Notes: generated from the letters alone by a model not told the origin. DNA of 64,000 nt from Stigmatella erecta (GCF_900111745.1 NZ_FOIJ01000011.1:202925-266924), one strand, 5' to 3'; shown: positions 53,817 through 63,821, counted from the stretch's first letter. A program made the numbers and translations.

Positions 53817-55133
53817 TCAGGCGCCCGGTTCCAGCAGGCTCGCCCCGGACGGCCCGGAGGACAACGGGTCAAATTGTCGCAGGGCCCGCGCCGGCCACGT
53901 CAGCTCCACCTGGGTGCCCTGGCCCGGCACGGAGCGGACCTCCAGCGTGCCCCCGAGCTGGTCCAGCAGGGCGCGCGCCAGGAACAGCCCCAGCCCCATG
54001 CCCTCGCCCTGGGGCTTGGTGGTGAAGAACGGCTCGCCCACGCGGGCCAGCACCTCGGCGGCCATGCCCGCGCCCGAGTCCTCCACGCGCAGCCGCCAGT
54101 GGGCCTCCTGGCGCAGGAGCACCACCTGCACGGGCGCGCCCTCGGGCGAGGCCTGGAGGGCGTTCTTCACCACCCCGCGCAGGGCGTGCGTGAGGGCCCG
54201 GGCGGGCACGGACATGGGCTCGGCCGCGGGGCCCTGGAGGGCCACCCGCACCCGCTCGCGCCCCTTGAGCCCCTCCAGCACCCCGTCCAGCAGCGTCCCG
54301 GGCGCCAGGGGCACGAAGGCCTCGCCGTGGCTCGCCCCCGCGTCGGCGGCCATCTGCACGAGGATGTCCCGGCAGCGCGACACCTGCTGGCGGATGAGCT
54401 GCGCGTCCTCGCGGCTCTCGGGCGTCAGCTCCCCGCGGCGCTCCAGCTCCCGGGCCACCACGGCGATGGTGGACAGGGGCGTGGACAGCTCGTGCGCCGC
54501 GCCCGCGGCCAGCGTGGCCAGGGCCGCCAGCTTCTCGTTGCGCGCCGTCACCGCGCGCGCCGCCTCCAGCTCCGCCTCCCGCTCGGCCAGCGCCCGGGTG
54601 ACGCGCTGGACGAAGTAGACGATGACGGCCGCGGCCAGCCCGAAGGCGGCCCACATGCCCTCCAGGTGCAGGCGCACCGCGTCCATGTGGTGGTGCGCGG
54701 CGTGCGCGTCCGCGCCCGGCATCCACAGGTGGCGCACGAAGAGCGCGCCGAAGCACCCCAGCCCCAGCGCCACCAGCGTCCACGTCCACCGGGCCCGGAG
54801 CACCACCGCCGCCAGGGCGATGTGCACCAGGTACAGCGTGCTGAAGGGGTTGAAGGGCCCGCCGCTGAAGGCCAGCAGCACGGTGAGCAGCACCACGTCG
54901 AGCGCCATCACCCCCCACAGCAGCCACTCGTGCACGGCCCGGGGGCGCCGGCTCCACATGCCCAGCGCCGCGTTGCTCAGCACCGCCACGCCGATGGTGG
55001 TGAACAGCGGCACGAGCGGCAGCGGCATCTCCAGCGCGAAGTGCGCGCCGAGGATGAGCACCGCCTGGGCCACCACCGCGCCCCAGCGCAGGCGCAAGAG
55101 CCACGAGAGGTTGATGGCGTGCGCGTCGCGCAC
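53817..55133 (-). CDS. regB: RegB/PrrB-type redox sensor histidine kinase
   Basis: A 438-residue membrane kinase with about six N-terminal helices. It has the quinone-sensing motif GGPFNPF (91-97), His-214 in AAGAAHELSTPL and the redox Cys-254 in VSRCRDILVQM, all placed as in RegB. The HATPase has VKNALQASPEG (N box), VEDSGAGMAAEVL and GEGMGLGLFLARALL. RegB oxidises or reduces its Cys and senses the ubiquinone pool to phosphorylate RegA. Start: GTG with GGGAGG nine bases before, one base after the upstream stop. Confidence 0.9.
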   Translation of the reverse strand: MRDAHAINLSWLLRLRWGAVVAQAVLILGAHFALEMPLPLVPLFTTIGVAVLSNAALGMWSRRPRAVHEWLLWGVMALDVVLLTVLLAFSGGPFNPFSTLYLVHIALAAVVLRARWTWTLVALGLGCFGALFVRHLWMPGADAHAAHHHMDAVRLHLEGMWAAFGLAAAVIVYFVQRVTRALAEREAELEAARAVTARNEKLAALATLAAGAAHELSTPLSTIAVVARELERRGELTPESREDAQLIRQQVSRCRDILVQMAADAGASHGEAFVPLAPGTLLDGVLEGLKGRERVRVALQGPAAEPMSVPARALTHALRGVVKNALQASPEGAPVQVVLLRQEAHWRLRVEDSGAGMAAEVLARVGEPFFTTKPQGEGMGLGLFLARALLDQLGGTLEVRSVPGQGTQVELTWPARALRQFDPLSSGPSGASLLEPGA

Positions 55134-55134
55134 C

Positions 55135-55869
55135 TCACGGCCTCCCGAACATCAGCCGGAACTGCCGGAAGATGAGCAGCGCCGACACCAGCAGGAACAG
55201 GAACAGGAGGATGGCCGCCACGAGCTGCGTCCTCGAGGACAGGCCGCCCTGCGCCTTGGGCGCAAAGCCCACCGGCGAGGCCGAGGCCAGGCGCACCACC
55301 TCGTCCCGCCCGCGCTGGGCGTACAGGTCCTCGGGGGCCTGGGCCAGGCGGATGCGGTACAGGCGCCCGGCCATGGCCAGCTCCCCGCGCCCCACCGCCA
55401 GGGACAGGAGCCGGTCGTGCGCGTCGCGGTCGTCCCACCGGCCCAGCACGGACAGCCACGCGGCCTGCAGGGCCTCCGAGGGGCGCTGCTCCTCGGGGAT
55501 GAAGTTGGCGTACACCAGGCCGCAGGAGGCGCAGGACTCCGCCCCCTCCCGGCGCGCGGTGATGCACTTGGGGCAGAAGCCCGGGGGCACGGCGAAGGGG
55601 TCTTCCGAGCGCGCCACGGCCGCCGCCCCCCGCACCTGCTCATCCGAGGGCCGCAGGGCCACCACCTTCAGCACCGGCACCGGGGTGAGCCGCTGCTGGA
55701 GCGGGGGCACGGGCTCCTGCGCCTGGGTGACCGCCCCCTGGAGCGCCTCCTCGGGCCGCGCGCGGCTCTCGTTGCCGCAGCGCGCGCACGTCATCACCAG
55801 CACCCCCACCTCCACCCGGAAGGCGGCTGGCGGCGCGAGCCGCTCACACACATCACACAGGTACCTCAT
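55135..55869 (-). CDS. Zinc-ribbon protein with C-terminal membrane helix
   Basis: A 244-residue protein. Three Cys pairs are seen: YLCDVCER, TCARCGNESR and later GFCPKCITARR, ESCASCGLVYANF, so two zinc ribbons are likely. A tail helix (AAILLFLFLLVSALLIFRQF) anchors it in the membrane. The ATG at MRYLCDVCE shares ATGA with the upstream M50 peptidase gene, and the RegB kinase starts one base past its stop. It might link the peptidase and the redox kinase; that is an inference. Confidence 0.75.
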   Translation of the reverse strand: MRYLCDVCERLAPPAAFRVEVGVLVMTCARCGNESRARPEEALQGAVTQAQEPVPPLQQRLTPVPVLKVVALRPSDEQVRGAAAVARSEDPFAVPPGFCPKCITARREGAESCASCGLVYANFIPEEQRPSEALQAAWLSVLGRWDDRDAHDRLLSLAVGRGELAMAGRLYRIRLAQAPEDLYAQRGRDEVVRLASASPVGFAPKAQGGLSSRTQLVAAILLFLFLLVSALLIFRQFRLMFGRP

Positions 55870-56855
55870 GACAACACCTGCCGCAGGGGAATGGGCATGG
55901 CACATCCGGCCAACGCCAGGAAACACAGCGCGCACAGCCACTGGCGCCCCCGGCTCAGCGGCAGCCCCGGCTCTATCACCTCCGGATGGCCAAAGCCCAC
56001 GAGCTTCACCGTCACCAGCAGCCACACGCCCCAGGAGGCCGAGGCGAAGAGCGTGAGCAGCAACAGCCCCAGCGCCACGGCACGCCCCAGCCACTGCGCG
56101 CGCCGGCCCCACAGGGCGAAGGACAGGTGGCCCCCGTCCAGCTGCCCCACGGGCATCAGGTTCAGCATGGTGACGAGCAGGCCGAACCAGCCGGCCACCA
56201 CCACCGGGTGCTCATAGAGCTGCTTGCCCGGGGGCAGCGGCCCCACCGCCAGCCAGCGCAGCCCCTGCATCAGCAGGCTGTCCCCGAAGAGCACCTGCCA
56301 GACGGCCTCCGCGTCCGCCTCGGGCGGGGCGGGCGTGTGGGTGAGCTGCAGCATCACCCAGCCAAACAGCCGCTGCGCCAGCACCCACAGGGAGCCGTCC
56401 CCCAGCAGCCCCGCTTCCAGCGGGGGCGCATCCACGATGGGCGAGTGCGCCAGGCCCCAGAGCAGCACGGGCACCGCCACCGCCAGCCCCGCGAGCGGCC
56501 CCGCGGCCCCAATGTCCACCAGGGCGTTGCGGTGCGGAATGCGCCCGCGAATCACGATGACGGCCCCCAGCGTGCCCACCAGGCTCAGCAGGGGCAGGGG
56601 GATGAAGTAGGGCAGCGACGTGTCCACGCCGTGGCGGCGCGCCAGCACGTAGTGGCCCATCTCGTGGGCCCCCAGGATGGCCAGCAGCGCCAGGGCGAAG
56701 GACAGCGAGCCGCCCACCCACCCGGGCAGGCCCAGCTCCTCGCCCTGGCCTCCCAGAAAAAAAGCAAATGAGACAAACGCCGAGGCCAGCGTCACCACCA
56801 GCAGCAGGAGGTGAAACCAGGGCCGGGCGGTGGGGCGGACGAAAGCAGTCTCCAT
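55866..56855 (-). CDS. Site-2 protease-like M50 metallopeptidase
   Basis: A 329-residue intramembrane zinc protease. It has the zinc motif HEMGH (64-68) in LGAHEMGHYVLARRHG and the conserved C-terminal MLNLMPVGQLDGGH, with the Asp and Gly that complete the active site. Multiple transmembrane helices surround both. These proteases cleave membrane-bound regulators such as anti-sigma factors. It is the first gene of a run that continues with the zinc-ribbon protein and RegBA, suggesting shared transcription. Confidence 0.9.
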   Translation of the reverse strand: METAFVRPTARPWFHLLLLVVTLASAFVSFAFFLGGQGEELGLPGWVGGSLSFALALLAILGAHEMGHYVLARRHGVDTSLPYFIPLPLLSLVGTLGAVIVIRGRIPHRNALVDIGAAGPLAGLAVAVPVLLWGLAHSPIVDAPPLEAGLLGDGSLWVLAQRLFGWVMLQLTHTPAPPEADAEAVWQVLFGDSLLMQGLRWLAVGPLPPGKQLYEHPVVVAGWFGLLVTMLNLMPVGQLDGGHLSFALWGRRAQWLGRAVALGLLLLTLFASASWGVWLLVTVKLVGFGHPEVIEPGLPLSRGRQWLCALCFLALAGCAMPIPLRQVLS

Positions 56856-56948
56856 GGGGGGCGCCAGCGGTGGCTACCAAGGGGCCTGCGGCTTTGCAAT
56901 GCGCCCCCCCGGTCCGTGGAGACCCGTCCACCCTGCTCCGCAGTGCCC

Positions 56949-56976
56949 TTGACACACACCAAGCTTCTGCTACGAA
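56949..56976 (+). promoter_or_regulatory. Candidate promoter of the small lipoprotein gene
   Basis: TTGACA is followed 16 bases later by TACGAA, about 90 bases upstream of the ATG. The -35 is a perfect match; the -10 is weak. Confidence 0.4.
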
Positions 56977-57066
56977 CGCCGCGCGCTTGGGGGTACCACT
57001 CAAGCGGGGAATCGCTGGTTTGCCTCCCCGTCATCCGCTCAAGCCATCCATTCGGGAGGGAACACA

Positions 57067-57417
57067 ATGAAGAAGGCCATTCTGTCCGCCGTCGCAGCCA
57101 GCAGCCTCGTAGCGTGCACCAGCGTGGAGAGCGCCGTGGTTTCGGGCACCGAGTTCTCCGCCACCGGCGGTGAGGCCATCGCGGTGGTCCAGGCCAAGGC
57201 CCTGGGCCTGACGGCCATCTTCCACATCGTCGACCTGGTCCAGAGCGACCTCGACACCGTGGTGAACAAGCTCCTGGTGGCCGAGGCCAAGGCCATGGGC
57301 GCCTCCAAGGTCGACCTGAAGAGCGCGGGCACCACGCCCCGCCACGGCATCTTCGCCCTGGCCGGCACCATCATCGGCGTGACCAGCTCCTCCGCCGTGG
57401 GCGTCGCCGTCAAGTAA
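57067..57417 (+). CDS. Small lipoprotein, function unknown
   Basis: A 116-residue exported protein. Signal MKKAILSAVAASSLVAC ends at Cys-17. GGGAGG sits eight bases before the ATG. The mature part is rich in Val, Ala and Gly (VVQAKALGLTAIFHIVDLVQ, FALAGTIIGVTSSSAVGVAVK) with no Cys. It has its own promoter-like sequence and an intrinsic terminator, so it is probably a single, well-expressed gene. Confidence 0.75.
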   Translation: MKKAILSAVAASSLVACTSVESAVVSGTEFSATGGEAIAVVQAKALGLTAIFHIVDLVQSDLDTVVNKLLVAEAKAMGASKVDLKSAGTTPRHGIFALAGTIIGVTSSSAVGVAVK

Positions 57418-57421
57418 GTCC

Positions 57422-57441
57422 CTGGAAGCCCCGGCTTCCAG
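57422..57441 (+). terminator. 9-bp hairpin after the small lipoprotein gene
   Basis: CTGGAAGCC and GGCTTCCAG are almost contiguous, five bases past the stop. It may add to the intrinsic terminator just downstream. Confidence 0.35.
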
Positions 57442-57449
57442 CGCTGTGC

Positions 57450-57484
57450 AAGGCCCCCCTGGTGACAGTGGGGCCTTTTCTTTT
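57450..57484 (+). terminator. Rho-independent terminator with U-tract
   Basis: AAGGCCCC and GGGGCCTT form an 8-bp stem with a 12-base loop, followed by TTTTCTTTT. It is the only textbook intrinsic terminator I found in the window. Confidence 0.85.
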
Positions 57485-57507
57485 GTCCCCTGCCCTCCCT
57501 GCCCCCC

Positions 57508-58290
57508 ATGCGCCTTCTGCTCCCGTGCCTCCTGCTGCTCGCCCTGGCCCGCTGCTCCAAGCCGGCAGAGCCCTCCCCGGCGCTGCTCACGGAGGTGCGG
57601 CGGCGCCTGGCCGAGCGTGACGCGCGGCTGGGCAGCTACCGCCTGGAGGGGCAGACGCGGGAGGGAGAGGCCCCCCCGGTGGCCTATGCGTTCGCCTACC
57701 GGGCCCCCCAGCGGCTGCGAGCCTGGCTGGGTGCCCCGCTCTTGCGCACCTTCTCCTGGGATGGGGAGCGGCTCTTCGAGCAGAGCGACGCGGACAAGCA
57801 CTTCACCACCTTCGCGATGGAGCTGTCCCCGGAGCGCCAGGCGGGGTTTCTCACCGAGGTGTTCTCCCCCCTGATGCCCGAGGGGCTCCGCGCCCCGCTG
57901 CTGCCCGGCACCCTGAGCGCGAAGCGCGTCTCGCACGCGCGCGCGCCCGAGGCGGTGGAGCTCTCCGCGGGGGTGGACGCCGCGGGCGCCCCGGGGCTGC
58001 GCGTCACCTACACGCTGCGCTGGCCCCACCTGGACTTCCTCTCCCGGAGCACCCAGCAGGCCGATGGCACCACGCTGGAGGTGCGCATGGAGCAGGAGCA
58101 GTGTGAGGCGGCGCTCCAGCTGTGCGTGCCCCAGCGCCTCACGCGCTGGGTGGCGGGCCAACAGGTGGGCGAGATGACCCTGTCGCGCATCGAACTCAAC
58201 CCCGTGCTGCCCAAGGACACCTTCACCCTGGTCGCCCCCGAGGGCTACACGGTGCAATCCCGGACTCTGGTGAACTCCGAGGGAAAGTAG
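57508..58290 (+). CDS. LolA-like lipoprotein
   Basis: A 260-residue lipoprotein (signal ends LALARC). The core, about 30-255, is a string of strands (YRLEGQTREGEAPPVAYAFAYRA, RLRAWLGAPLLRTFSWDGERLF, VTYTLRWPHL, MTLSRIELNPVLPKDTF) like LolA/LolB and related carriers that bind acyl chains. The C-terminal LPKDTFTLVAPEGY is close to the LolA-type P-x-x-x-F. The assignment is by pattern only. It is downstream of the U-tract terminator and reads in the same direction as the next gene, 56 bases away. Confidence 0.65.
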   Translation: MRLLLPCLLLLALARCSKPAEPSPALLTEVRRRLAERDARLGSYRLEGQTREGEAPPVAYAFAYRAPQRLRAWLGAPLLRTFSWDGERLFEQSDADKHFTTFAMELSPERQAGFLTEVFSPLMPEGLRAPLLPGTLSAKRVSHARAPEAVELSAGVDAAGAPGLRVTYTLRWPHLDFLSRSTQQADGTTLEVRMEQEQCEAALQLCVPQRLTRWVAGQQVGEMTLSRIELNPVLPKDTFTLVAPEGYTVQSRTLVNSEGK

Positions 58291-58346
58291 CCTCCCACCT
58301 TGTCATCGGGTGGAACCGTCCCCACCTTCCCGCCGGGGAGGTGCAG

Positions 58347-59066
58347 ATGATGGTGGAGAACATCATCTTCGACGTGGATGGGACGTTGGTGGACTCGGTG
58401 GATGAACACGCCGAGGCGTGGCGGCGCGCGTTCCTGGAATTTGGCCGGGACGTGCCCTTTGCCCACGTGCGAAGCCAGATCGGCAAGGGCGCCGATCAGC
58501 TGCTGCCCGTCTTCTTCACGGACGAAGAGCTGGAGCGCTTCGGCAAGGACCTGGAGGAGTACCGCTCCAAGCTCTTCCTGAAGGATTTCCTGCCCAAGGT
58601 GCGGGCCTTCCCGAAGGTGCGGGAGCTCTTCGAGCGGCTGCGCGAGGGCGGGGTGCGCATCGCCCTGGCCTCCAGCGCCAAGGGCGACGAGCTGAAGCAC
58701 TACGTGAAGCTGTGCCGCATCGACGGCTTGTTCGAGGCCGCCACGTCCAAGGACGACGCGGACAAGAGCAAGCCTCACCCGGACATCTTCGAGGCGGCGC
58801 TGGCGCAGCTGGGCCGTCCCGATGCCAGCATCACCGCGGTGGTGGGGGACACGCCCTATGACGCCATCGCCGCCGGCAAGCTGCGCCTGCCCACGGTGGG
58901 CGTGCTGTGCGGAGGCTTCGCCGCGAGGGACCTGGAGGCCGCGGGCTGCTGCGTGCTGATGAAGGACCCGGCGGAGCTGCTGGAGCGCTACGAGGCCTCG
59001 CCGCGCAACTGGCCCTGGGGCGAGGCGGGTCTCAACGCGGCGCCCGAGGACGACGAGCCCCGATGA
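58347..59066 (+). CDS. HAD-superfamily phosphatase (beta-phosphoglucomutase/PGP-like)
   Basis: A 239-residue HAD hydrolase. Motif I IIFDVDGTLVDS (nucleophile Asp-9, Asp-11), motif II IALASSAKG, Lys in SKPHPDIFEAALAQLG and motif IV VVGDTPYDAIAAGK are intact, with an alpha-helical C1 cap. Such enzymes hydrolyse phosphoglycolate, phosphosugars or similar. SD GGGGAG precedes either of two adjacent ATGs. The C-terminus (WPWGEAGLNAAPEDDEPR) is acidic. Confidence 0.9.
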   Translation: MMVENIIFDVDGTLVDSVDEHAEAWRRAFLEFGRDVPFAHVRSQIGKGADQLLPVFFTDEELERFGKDLEEYRSKLFLKDFLPKVRAFPKVRELFERLREGGVRIALASSAKGDELKHYVKLCRIDGLFEAATSKDDADKSKPHPDIFEAALAQLGRPDASITAVVGDTPYDAIAAGKLRLPTVGVLCGGFAARDLEAAGCCVLMKDPAELLERYEASPRNWPWGEAGLNAAPEDDEPR

Positions 59067-59102
59067 GCGGGAGCCTCTCCCCGCGGCCCTTCGCGGCCCC
59101 GC

Positions 59103-59915
59103 TCAGGCGGGCAGCGGCGAGGGCTCGCGGGCGCGGGGCGCGGCGTGCCGCCGCAGAAACGCCAGGGCGAGCGCGTTGAAGCGCGAGGCCTGCTCGATGT
59201 GACAGACATGCCCACACTCGGGCAGAACGACGAGGCTCGCCCGCGCCTCGTTCTCCACGAAGCGGCGCGTGGCGGGCAGGAACATGTGGTCCTCCCCCCC
59301 GGAGATGTAGAGCTTGGGGAGGGTGTTCGGGCGCTGGGCCAGCTGCCGGTACGGCCTGTCCATGTCATGAACCACGGAGACCCAGGCGCGGTAATCGGCG
59401 GGCCGCAGCGCGCGCGCCGCCCGGATGAACATCGCCCGGGACGTGCGGTGGTTGCGGCGCGGCAGCAGGATGTACGCGAACAGGATGTAGGCCGCCCGGG
59501 AGGGCACGAGGTGAACCAGGGGAGCGGCCTGGGATGTCTTCACCAGCCACTCGCCCCAGGGAAGGAACCGGCACGTGGCCCCCGCGAGCACCATGGACTG
59601 GATGCGGCCGGGCGCCAGGAGCGCCACCGCCTGCATCACCAGGGTGCCCAGCGAGACGCCCATGAAGTGCGCGCAAGGGATTCGCAGGTGGTCGAGCAGC
59701 TCGAGCACCTTCCAGACCGAGAAGTCCAGGGGCTCCTGGCCCTGGAGGCTGGCGGACCGGCCGTGTCCCGGCAAATCGATGAGCAGCAGGTTGTAGCGCG
59801 CCCGGAAGGCGGGCAGCTGCCGGGAGAAGATGGAGCAGTCGCCTCCCATGCCGTGGAAGAAGACGATCCACTCCGCCGAGGGACTGCACATGAGCCGCTG
59901 GTGATGAAGGAGCAT
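59103..59915 (-). CDS. Alpha/beta-hydrolase
   Basis: A 270-residue esterase/lipase-like enzyme. Oxyanion HGMGGD follows VFFHG; the nucleophile elbow is GVSLG ([12 protein letters not shown]); the acid is in SGGEDHMF and the catalytic His in [10 protein letters not shown]. The chosen ATG ([12 protein letters not shown]) is where the first core strand begins; an upstream in-frame ATG (MDGGRSGTV, at 59975) has a little support and there is no good SD for either. The substrate is unknown. Confidence 0.85.
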   Translation of the reverse strand: MLLHHQRLMCSPSAEWIVFFHGMGGDCSIFSRQLPAFRARYNLLLIDLPGHGRSASLQGQEPLDFSVWKVLELLDHLRIPCAHFMGVSLGTLVMQAVALLAPGRIQSMVLAGATCRFLPWGEWLVKTSQAAPLVHLVPSRAAYILFAYILLPRRNHRTSRAMFIRAARALRPADYRAWVSVVHDMDRPYRQLAQRPNTLPKLYISGGEDHMFLPATRRFVENEARASLVVLPECGHVCHIEQASRFNALALAFLRRHAAPRAREPSPLPA

Positions 59916-60347
59916 GGCGAGCCATAAGGGCCGGTGCCTGTGGGGCGCCACCGTGCCGGAGCGGCCGCCATCCATCCCTGAACGGTTCCCCGCGCGGCGC
60001 GCGAAAGGCTCGACACCGCCCTCCTCCCGCAGGGCGAGGGGAGCGCGGCGGCCTGGAGATCCCGCGGTGCTCAACGCCAGCTCCACGCGCATCAGGCGCG
60101 AGCTGGGATGGCGGCCCCAGCAGCAGGAGCTGAAGGCCATCGTGACCTCCGCGCCCAGGCGGCCTGCCGCCGCCAGGGGTGTGACGCCGGCCGTGCCGCC
60201 TTCTGTTCGATTTGTGGCGCTCCTGTCCTCCGCGCGGATCCGCGCCGGGCGGTGGGCCTTCGTCGTGGACATCCGGGTCATTTGCCGTCAAAACTTTCCG
60301 CGCCTTACCCCCCCCAGACAACTCACGCCCGTTCACGAAGGGACGCC
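59916..60347. other. 432-base divergent intergenic region
   Basis: It separates the alpha/beta-hydrolase (minus) from the GH2 gene (plus). I see no convincing gene, RNA structure or promoter pair. Both transcripts should start here. Confidence 0.5.
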
Positions 60348-63300
60348 ATGTCACGCCCTGCGCGTAGGTTTCATCCCCTGCTGCTGCTGTTACTCACGTC
60401 TGCTCTGATCCACCCCCTGAGCGGCTGTTCGAACGACGACCCGGACGACACGTCCCCCGATGCGTCCACTCCGGATGCGTCCACCCCGGATGCGTCCACC
60501 CCGGATGCGTCCACCCCGGACGCCTCGACGCCCGAGGTGGTGCACGGCCTCAAGGGCGAGTACTTCCGGATGTCGGCGCCCGGCACCCGGGACTTCGCCC
60601 TGTTGGGCGGGGTCGTGCTGGAGCCGAACATCCACTTCACGGATCTGACGGCCTTGTTCTCGTCGCTGACCGGCCGCACCGAGCACACCACGGCGCGCTG
60701 GACGGGGCGGATCACCGCGCCGGAGACCGGCGACTACACGTTCTACGCCATTGGCGACAACGGCTTCCGGATGTTCATCGACAACACGCCAGTGATCGAC
60801 CACTGGGTGGGCGACTGGGACGTCGAGCAACAGAGCGCCCCGGTGCGGCTCGTCGCTGGCGAGACGCACGAGTTCCGGATGGAGCTGTTCCAGGACGTCG
60901 GCGGCGCGAACATGTACCTGCGGTGGTCCACCGCGACGATCGCCAAGCAGATCGTCCCGGCCACGGCGTTCACCCCGCCGGAGGGCTTCGAGGTCTACCC
61001 GGCCCACTTCACCGTCGGGGAGGATGGCCTCCGGGTGGCGCTCGACTTCCCCGGGCCGGTCACCGCCCTGGGCGACCTGCCGCCGAACCTGGAGATCGCC
61101 GCCGATACCACCCCGATGCCGCAGGCCTCGGCCGTCATCGACGCCAATGATCCGTCCGTCGTGGTGGTCACCCTCTCCGCGCGGGTCCAGCGCGGCCAGC
61201 GCGTCCGCGTCTCCTACACGGGCACCGGCGGCCTGAGCGTGGAGGGGGCGGCCGTGCCGCAGCTCTCCCGCGAAGCCACCAACACGTCCACCCACCGGCT
61301 GCGCACCGCGTGGGGCGACCAGCTCGACCCGGCCCACCCGCTGCCCGAGTACCCGCGGCCGCAGCAGGTCCGCGAGCGGTGGAGCAACCTGAACGGCCCG
61401 TGGGAGTTCTCCGGCGCGGCCGCCAACGAGCAGCCGGTGCCCGGCAAGGCGCTGTCCGGGCGCATCATCGTGCCGTTCCCGCCGGAATCCCTGCTCTCCG
61501 GGGTGGAGCGCCACGAGGACCACATGTTCTACCGCAAGCTCTTCACCGTGCCCGCGGACTGGCAGATCGGCGCCGGGCAGCGGCTGCTGCTGCACTTCGG
61601 CGCGGTGGACTACCGCGCGCGGGTGTGGGTCAACGGCCAGCAGGTCGCCGAGCACACCGGCGGCTACACCGCCTTCAGCGCGGACATCACCAGCGCCCTG
61701 AGCGGCACGGGGGAGCAGGAGCTCATCGTCGCGGTCACCGACACCACCGGCGCCAACCAGCCCGTGGGCAAGCAGTCGCCCCGTCCGAGCGGCATCTTCT
61801 ACACGCCCACCTCGGGCATCTGGCAGACCGTGTGGCTGGAGCCGGTGCCCACCGTGGCCATCGACAGCCTGGTGCTGACGCCGAACCTCTCGGCGGGCAC
61901 GCTCTCCGTCACCGTGCGCTCCTCGCCGGTCTCGGCCGCCGCCACCGTCACCGTCGAGGCCCGCACGGCCGAGGGCCAGGTGGTGGGCACCATCTCCGGC
62001 CCGGCCAACACCGCGCTCACGCTGCCGGTGCCGCAGCCGCGCCCGTGGACGCCGGAGGATCCGTACCTCTACAGCCTCAGCGCCACCCTCACGGCCAGCC
62101 CCAGCACCGACACCGTCGGCAGCTACTTCGGCATGCGCTCGATGAGCATCCAGAACGTTGGCGGATTCCAGAAGCTGGTGCTCAACGGCAAGCCGGTCTT
62201 CTCGCTCTCCATGCTGGACCAGGGCTTCTGGCCCGACGGGCTCTACACCGCGCCCAGCGACGCGGCGCTGCGCTGGGATCTCCAAGCGCAGAAGGACCTC
62301 GGTTTCAACGCCGTCCGCAAGCACATCAAGGTGGAGCCGGCGCGCTGGTTCTACCACGCGGACCAGATCGGCCTGATGGTGTGGCAGGACTTCGTCTCCG
62401 GGCGGTTCCCGGACGTGGCGGGCCAGGAGGCGTTCCGCACCCAGGGCTTCCGGATGATGGAGCAGTTCCACAACGCGCCGTCCATCGTGGGCTGGATCGT
62501 CTTCAACGAGGGCTGGGGTGAGTGGAACCGGGAGGCGACCGGCGTGCTCGCCGAGGAAGTCAAGGCCGCCGACCCCTCGCGGTGGGTCAACGCCCACAGC
62601 GGCGTGAACTGCTGCGACTCCAAGGGCGACTCCGGCAAGGGGGACGTCATCGACCACCACGACTACGGCAACAACAGCCCGCCCTTCCCGGACGCCCGGC
62701 GCGCGGCGATGGACGGCGAGCACGGCGGCTTCACCCTGCGCACGCCGGGCCACATGTGGCCAGGGCCCCCCACCGTCATCTACAGCGGCGTGGCGGACAA
62801 GGCGGCGCTGACCGCCAAGTACGTCGACAACACGCGGACCTTCTACCTGGCCGCGGCCCGGGCGGAGCTGTCCGGCTCGGTCTACACGCAGGTCACCGAC
62901 CTGGAGAACGAGCTCAACGGCCTCTACACGTACGACCGGCGGGAGATCAAGGTCGACCCGGCGCCGGTGAAGGAGATCAACCTGGCGGTGATTGCCGCGG
63001 GTGCCGCCGCGGGCGAGGGCCTCGCCTATCCCGGCCGCGGGCACTGGCCGCTCAACGAGGACAGTGGCACGGTGAGCCACGACACCGAGGGGACCAGCCA
63101 CCTGACGCTGCACGGCAATACCCAGTGGGCGGCTGGCCGCCTCCAGTCGGCGCTGCGCTTCGATGGCAACGGGGACTTCGCCGAGACCGCCGCCCCGGTG
63201 TTGAACACCCAGGGCGACTATTCGATCTCGGCGTGGGTGACGCTCGACAAGCTGCCGGGCAACTACGCCACGGCGGTCAGCCAGGACGGCCGCCAGACGG

Positions 63301-63641
63301 CGAATCCGTTCTACCTCCAGTACGGGCAGGGCGCGTTCGCGTTCAGCACGCCGGGCGATCGCCGCGCCCGGCACGTCGTGACGCCGCAACTCGGCCGCTG
63401 GTACCACCTGGTGGGCGTGCGGGCCGGCAACGAGCTCCGCCTGTACGTGGACGGCCAGCGGGTGGCGGCCGCCACGGCCACCGCGGGCACGGTGAGCACG
63501 GGGCCGCTGGCCATCGGCCGCGCGAAGTACAACGGCAGCAACACCGACTACTGGGAAGGCGCGATCGATGAGGTGCAGGCCTTCGGCCGCGCGCTCAGCG
63601 ACAGCGAGGTGAGCGCCCTGTACGCCTCGGTGCCGCAGTAA
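60348..63641 (+). CDS. Secreted GH2-family glycosidase with PA14 and LamG modules
   Basis: A 1,097-residue lipoprotein glycosidase (signal ends HPLSGC, Cys-27). A DASTP linker (residues 38-62) leads to a PA14 domain (about 65-210: [56 protein letters not shown]). Next comes a GH2 beta-galactosidase/glucuronidase core: jelly-roll ([26 protein letters not shown]), Ig-like region and a TIM barrel with FNEGWGEWN (acid/base Glu-721). A LamG-like sandwich (about 900-1095) ends the protein. The nucleophile Glu is not assigned with certainty. It degrades plant or microbial oligosaccharides outside the cell; the sugar specificity is unknown. Confidence 0.92.
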   Translation: MSRPARRFHPLLLLLLTSALIHPLSGCSNDDPDDTSPDASTPDASTPDASTPDASTPDASTPEVVHGLKGEYFRMSAPGTRDFALLGGVVLEPNIHFTDLTALFSSLTGRTEHTTARWTGRITAPETGDYTFYAIGDNGFRMFIDNTPVIDHWVGDWDVEQQSAPVRLVAGETHEFRMELFQDVGGANMYLRWSTATIAKQIVPATAFTPPEGFEVYPAHFTVGEDGLRVALDFPGPVTALGDLPPNLEIAADTTPMPQASAVIDANDPSVVVVTLSARVQRGQRVRVSYTGTGGLSVEGAAVPQLSREATNTSTHRLRTAWGDQLDPAHPLPEYPRPQQVRERWSNLNGPWEFSGAAANEQPVPGKALSGRIIVPFPPESLLSGVERHEDHMFYRKLFTVPADWQIGAGQRLLLHFGAVDYRARVWVNGQQVAEHTGGYTAFSADITSALSGTGEQELIVAVTDTTGANQPVGKQSPRPSGIFYTPTSGIWQTVWLEPVPTVAIDSLVLTPNLSAGTLSVTVRSSPVSAAATVTVEARTAEGQVVGTISGPANTALTLPVPQPRPWTPEDPYLYSLSATLTASPSTDTVGSYFGMRSMSIQNVGGFQKLVLNGKPVFSLSMLDQGFWPDGLYTAPSDAALRWDLQAQKDLGFNAVRKHIKVEPARWFYHADQIGLMVWQDFVSGRFPDVAGQEAFRTQGFRMMEQFHNAPSIVGWIVFNEGWGEWNREATGVLAEEVKAADPSRWVNAHSGVNCCDSKGDSGKGDVIDHHDYGNNSPPFPDARRAAMDGEHGGFTLRTPGHMWPGPPTVIYSGVADKAALTAKYVDNTRTFYLAAARAELSGSVYTQVTDLENELNGLYTYDRREIKVDPAPVKEINLAVIAAGAAAGEGLAYPGRGHWPLNEDSGTVSHDTEGTSHLTLHGNTQWAAGRLQSALRFDGNGDFAETAAPVLNTQGDYSISAWVTLDKLPGNYATAVSQDGRQTANPFYLQYGQGAFAFSTPGDRRARHVVTPQLGRWYHLVGVRAGNELRLYVDGQRVAAATATAGTVSTGPLAIGRAKYNGSNTDYWEGAIDEVQAFGRALSDSEVSALYASVPQ
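60459..60533 (+). repeat. Five tandem 15-base units encoding DASTP
   Basis: Four near-identical gatgcgtccaccccg units and one diverged copy encode Asp-Ala-Ser-Thr-Pro five times, between the lipobox and the PA14 domain. Such identity favours recent expansion by slippage. Confidence 0.85.
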
Positions 63642-63654
63642 CGCTTCACCGGGT

Positions 63655-63680
63655 GGCCGGTGCGGAGGCACGCACCGGCC
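63655..63680 (+). terminator. 9-bp perfect hairpin after the GH2 gene
   Basis: GGCCGGTGC and GCACCGGCC surround an eight-base loop, 14 bases past the GH2 stop. No U-tract follows. Confidence 0.5.
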
Positions 63681-63704
63681 GCCTGGCCCGCGCGGGCATT
63701 GTCC

Positions 63705-63724
63705 CATGCACGGAACAGTGCATG
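63705..63724. promoter_or_regulatory. CATGCAC-N6-GTGCATG inverted repeat
   Basis: A perfect 7-bp dyad with a six-base spacer lies about 100 bases before the hydrolase start. The layout suits a TetR- or LysR-type operator, but no regulator is next to it. Confidence 0.35.
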
Positions 63725-63821
63725 CACAGCGGGCGTCTTCTGGGAATGGGGGCCTGGGGCTATCTCTGTGGCATCGGCAGCCGGGACATCCCCCGCGCCG
63801 CATCCCCCAGAGGATATGACC

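Noticed and set aside
57067..57417. TRL-like family lipoprotein
   Set aside because: Length and signal peptide fit, but the characteristic motifs of the family are not visible.
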